53,022 nt of DNA, taken from UBA60 sp964587885 (lineage in GTDB: Archaea; Thermoplasmatota; Poseidoniia; Poseidoniales; Poseidoniaceae). Location: the NCBI GenBank assembly GCA_964587885.1, contig CAZPME010000015.1, positions 1 through 53,022 of the forward strand, read 5' to 3'. Numbering within the stretch: the first letter of the stretch is position 1; the number at the start of each line of letters is the position of its first letter. Of this stretch, positions 51,261-53,022 are shown piece by piece. The notes beneath the pieces were generated by a model that saw only the letters and a program-made list of their open reading frames with translations, had not been told where the DNA came from and ran no database searches. Position numbers and translations under genes: made by a program.

Positions 51261-51812
51261 ATGATAGAGGGGTTGAGCAACCATATAGAGCGAGTGAAGA
51301 ATACATTGTCAGAATGTTCTGACGAGAGAGATATAGTCAATCGGGTAACTGAATCCACGGCTTCGCTGGTAAGCAAGCCACTGGCGTTACCACCAGAGAA
51401 TCTGAAGATACCGGATGAGGGGTATGGCAGGAATTTACTGTACCAAGACCCAGACCACGGTTTCGTGGTGGTAGCAATGGTATGGCCGCCTGAGGGAGGA
51501 ACCCCCATTCACGATCATGGTACTTGGGGTGTAGTTGGTGTCAATCAGGGCACGTTGGACGTGACCAACTATTCAAGAGAAGACGAAGGGAATGTACCGG
51601 GGCGCGCAGCGCTGAAGGCGATTGGCACTATCTCAGCGGGTGAAGGAGCAGCAGCCTTTGTTTTCCCCCCAGACGAGGAAATACACAAGGTGTGGAACGC
51701 CACCACAGAGAGGGCGGTTAGCATCCACACCTATGGTGAGGAAATCAATAACTACAACATTTTCGACCTAGAAGAAGGTACGATGGAAAATTTGGAAGTT
51801 TCCTACACTTGA
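51261..51812 (+). CDS. Cysteine dioxygenase-like cupin
   Basis: A 183-residue protein of the cysteine-dioxygenase/thiol-dioxygenase cupin group. The metal site is visible as GGTPIHDHGTWGVVGVNQG (residues about 81-100), with the third histidine in DEEIHKVWNATTERAVSIHT near 140. Such enzymes add O2 to a thiol to give a sulfinic acid, using Fe(II); the thiol here is unknown (cysteine or 3-mercaptopropionate are the common ones). The ATG at 51261 was chosen over the TTG at 51258. The gene lies between two fragments of the repeated family, so it may sit in a mobile or rearranged segment. Confidence 0.82.
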   Translation: MIEGLSNHIERVKNTLSECSDERDIVNRVTESTASLVSKPLALPPENLKIPDEGYGRNLLYQDPDHGFVVVAMVWPPEGGTPIHDHGTWGVVGVNQGTLDVTNYSREDEGNVPGRAALKAIGTISAGEGAAAFVFPPDEEIHKVWNATTERAVSIHTYGEEINNYNIFDLEEGTMENLEVSYT

Positions 51813-51827
51813 GAGACCGGCCCAATA

Positions 51828-51869
51828 GTGGGTAGCGAACAAACAGACCCACTCAATGCCCATCAAACT
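51828..51869 (+). repeat. C-terminal fragment of the repeated gene family (copy 3)
   Basis: Starting 15 bases after the cupin stop, the sequence encodes VGSEQTDPLNAHQTT and is nearly identical to the reverse complement of 25-66. A GTG-initiated frame of 62 codons runs from it to 52016, but the part after the motif has no recognisable features. The 264 bases between 51813 and 52076 hold nothing else that I can support. Confidence 0.5.
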
Positions 51870-52076
51870 ACCATATTCAGTTGGAAGGGGTTTTGGATAC
51901 TCCCTTCCAACTTATCCGAATCGGTTTGTTGGTGGTTGCAACAAATTGCTCTTTTGAAGAGTCGAATCCTTCAATGGTTCTCTCACTATAATAATACAAA
52001 GGGCCCCTCTGTATAGACGGGTATAACGAGGGTACCGACTAGTTTGGACGCTTGTGCGTATAAACCCAAAACCCCT

Positions 52077-52838
52077 TCATTTGTTTCTAGGATCAAAACT
52101 CCAATACAATATTGCAAGTCCAGGAATTGCAAATCCAAGACCCCACAAATATTTGCTCAAACCGGAACCACTGACAAACGGCTCTACATCAAATCCTCCA
52201 TTCTTATCATGACCAATTGAAGCAAGATACCATTCCTCACCTTCTTCTCCGTCAATAATCAAAAACAATCCACGGAGAGGGATTGGGTTTTCTGTAACAG
52301 AAATGTTGTATCCGTCACCAGTCCAAGGAGTTAATTCAGTAAGACTAGTTCCTTGAAATTTCCCATTTCTGTAGCAGAATTTATTGGTAGCACCTTGAAT
52401 CTCGCTATCCGAGTGCAAATCAATCCAACCCTCTAGAGCCAAAAGTCCATCTGAATTAGGGTCATCCCACACAATTGAGACATTAAAAGGCCCATCTGAA
52501 TGAGCAACAAATTCGAAGTCATCACCTGCTTCTTGTAATAAACTGAATCCACTTGGCACGCAGTCAAAAGTACCTAGCATCCCTTCATTTAGATAGAAAT
52601 CTGATTTTACCCAAGTCCCTTATTCACCTTCTAACTCACCTTCTAATTCCTCATAGTCTGGCAATACACCATCCCATTCTTCAATATCATCTATTGAAGC
52701 TATATTTGGATCCGGAGTCTGATAACCAAAGTAACAGAATATTACAGAAATCAGTAGGAATACAGCAGAAACAGCCCACATAACTTTCCTGTTTCCAACT
52801 TCAGGAAAGATTTTTTCTTGTTCTTCCTTGATTCCCAC
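52077..52838 (-). pseudogene. Membrane protein with in-frame stop codon (two ORFs in one frame)
   Basis: A GTG at 52838 opens a 72-codon frame with one membrane segment (VMWAVSAVFLLISVIFCYFG) that ends at TAA 52620-52622. The same frame continues without another stop for 181 codons (52077-52619): GTWVKSDFYLNEG, then an ATG at 52580 and an outside-type domain (GFSLLQEAGDDFEFVAHSDG), ending in a second membrane segment (YLWGLGFAIPGLAILYW). The natural reading is one protein of about 253 residues with an N- and a C-terminal membrane helix, interrupted by a nonsense codon. Two separate small genes are the alternative. Family unknown. Confidence 0.6.
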
Positions 52839-52940
52839 AAATTGTGCTTACCAAACTACTATTTGGATGTGGTCATTTTGTAAAGGTATAATTCCGAGGA
52901 GTCATTGCAAGGGGTTTCCTTTACTAATTGTGGGAATCAA
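52828..52940. repeat. 13-bp inverted repeat flanking a divergent promoter region
   Basis: TTGATTCCCACAA (52828-52840) and TTGTGGGAATCAA (52928-52940) are perfect inverted copies, 87 bases apart. One covers the first codons of the interrupted membrane protein; the other lies just upstream of the fragment beginning at 52946. It could be a shared regulatory site or the edge of a duplicated segment. Confidence 0.4.
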
Positions 52941-52945
52941 CATCA

Positions 52946-53022
52946 ATGGTGGACGTGCCGAGATTTGAACTCGCAAACCTCTGCGCGCAGGAACAGAGGC
53001 TTATCCTCAAAGGATTCCTGCT
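52946..53022 (+). CDS. N-terminal part of the repeated gene family, running off the window (copy 4)
   Basis: An ATG at 52946 starts MVDVPRFELANLCAQEQRLI and the frame is still open at the window end. The part from ANLCAQEQR on matches 51035-51084. Between the two copies five of six changed codons are synonymous and the sixth is Met to Leu, the pattern of a protein under selection. The minus strand of the first bases also resembles a tRNA T-arm (GCGAG-TTCAAAT-CTCGG) with a CCA-like end, so a tRNA gene is an alternative for part of this stretch. Confidence 0.4.
   Translation, partial: MVDVPRFELANLCAQEQRLILKGFL

Noticed and set aside
52946..53022. 3' half of a tRNA on the minus strand (T-arm-like GCGAG-TTCAAAT-CTCGG and a CCA-like end)
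   Set aside because: No anticodon arm or D-arm can be fitted, and differences from the copy at 51035-51084 fall in third codon positions of one frame. Kept as an alternative in the feature text.

Overview
The window is archaeal. It encodes the translation factor aIF2-alpha, the ribosomal proteins eL42 (L44e), eS27 and eL37, the H/ACA RNP protein Nop10, a PAC2-type proteasome-assembly protein and the ribosome-recycling ATPase Rli1/ABCE1. It also has TATA-like promoters, very short leaders, moderate GC, a giant secreted CARDB/DNRLRE-type surface protein and a run of exactly 100 Ns. Together these suggest a metagenome-derived or single-cell assembly of a planktonic euryarchaeon, most likely Marine Group II (Poseidoniia) or a relative. 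The taxonomic call is inference from gene content.

Layout. 0-6.7 kb: a DUF2061 protein (+), then minus-strand housekeeping genes (metallo-beta-lactamase hydrolase, beta-propeller/PKD protein, degenerate ThiI-like THUMP protein, purF, aIF2-alpha, eS27, eL42). 6.7-8.5 kb: two co-directional membrane proteins, tRNA-Ser(CGA) and a ubiquitin-like ThiS/MoaD/SAMP protein. 8.5-9.8 kb: Nop10, eL37 and PAC2. 9.9-22.4 kb: a long minus-strand run in the order hpnE, hpnC, hpnD-like (squalene synthesis), a receiver/ATP-grasp protein, Rli1 and two paralogous Cas4-like nucleases with C-terminal OB-like regions. 22.5-26.8 kb: a zinc-ribbon protein with an RGG/PGG tail broken by the gap, a LysE exporter and succinyl-CoA synthetase (sucC-sucD). 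27-29.7 kb: a sugar-nucleotide pyrophosphorylase, triosephosphate isomerase and a third, degenerate PD-(D/E)XK protein. 29.8-35 kb: a membrane protein with a thioredoxin-like domain, DUF92, a DsrE-like protein and a PrsW-family protease. 35.2-40.6 kb: a three-gene split glutamate synthase behind a palindromic operator candidate. 40.9-41.7 kb: nickel superoxide dismutase and its maturation protease. 41.8-46.5 kb: a PIG-N/O-like lipid phosphotransferase containing a 32-bp perfect inverted repeat, a class V aminotransferase and a small membrane protein. 46.5-53 kb: the giant surface protein, a cysteine-dioxygenase-like cupin, a membrane protein with an in-frame stop codon, and scattered fragments of a repeated gene family.

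The points most worth a second look are: (i) a repeated, protein-like family whose fragments lie at both window ends and twice near 51-52 kb, with differences concentrated in third codon positions; (ii) the 32-bp perfect inverted repeat around 1.3 kb of the PIG-N/O-like gene; (iii) NiSOD plus SodX in an archaeon; (iv) a complete HpnCDE squalene route next to Rli1 and the paired nucleases; (v) eL42 lacking most of its zinc ligands; (vi) a ThiI-like protein without its PP-loop; (vii) a normally continuous archaeal eL42-eS27-aIF2A-NOP10-PAC2 cluster split by unrelated genes. No CRISPR array, rRNA, prophage or recognisable transposase was found.
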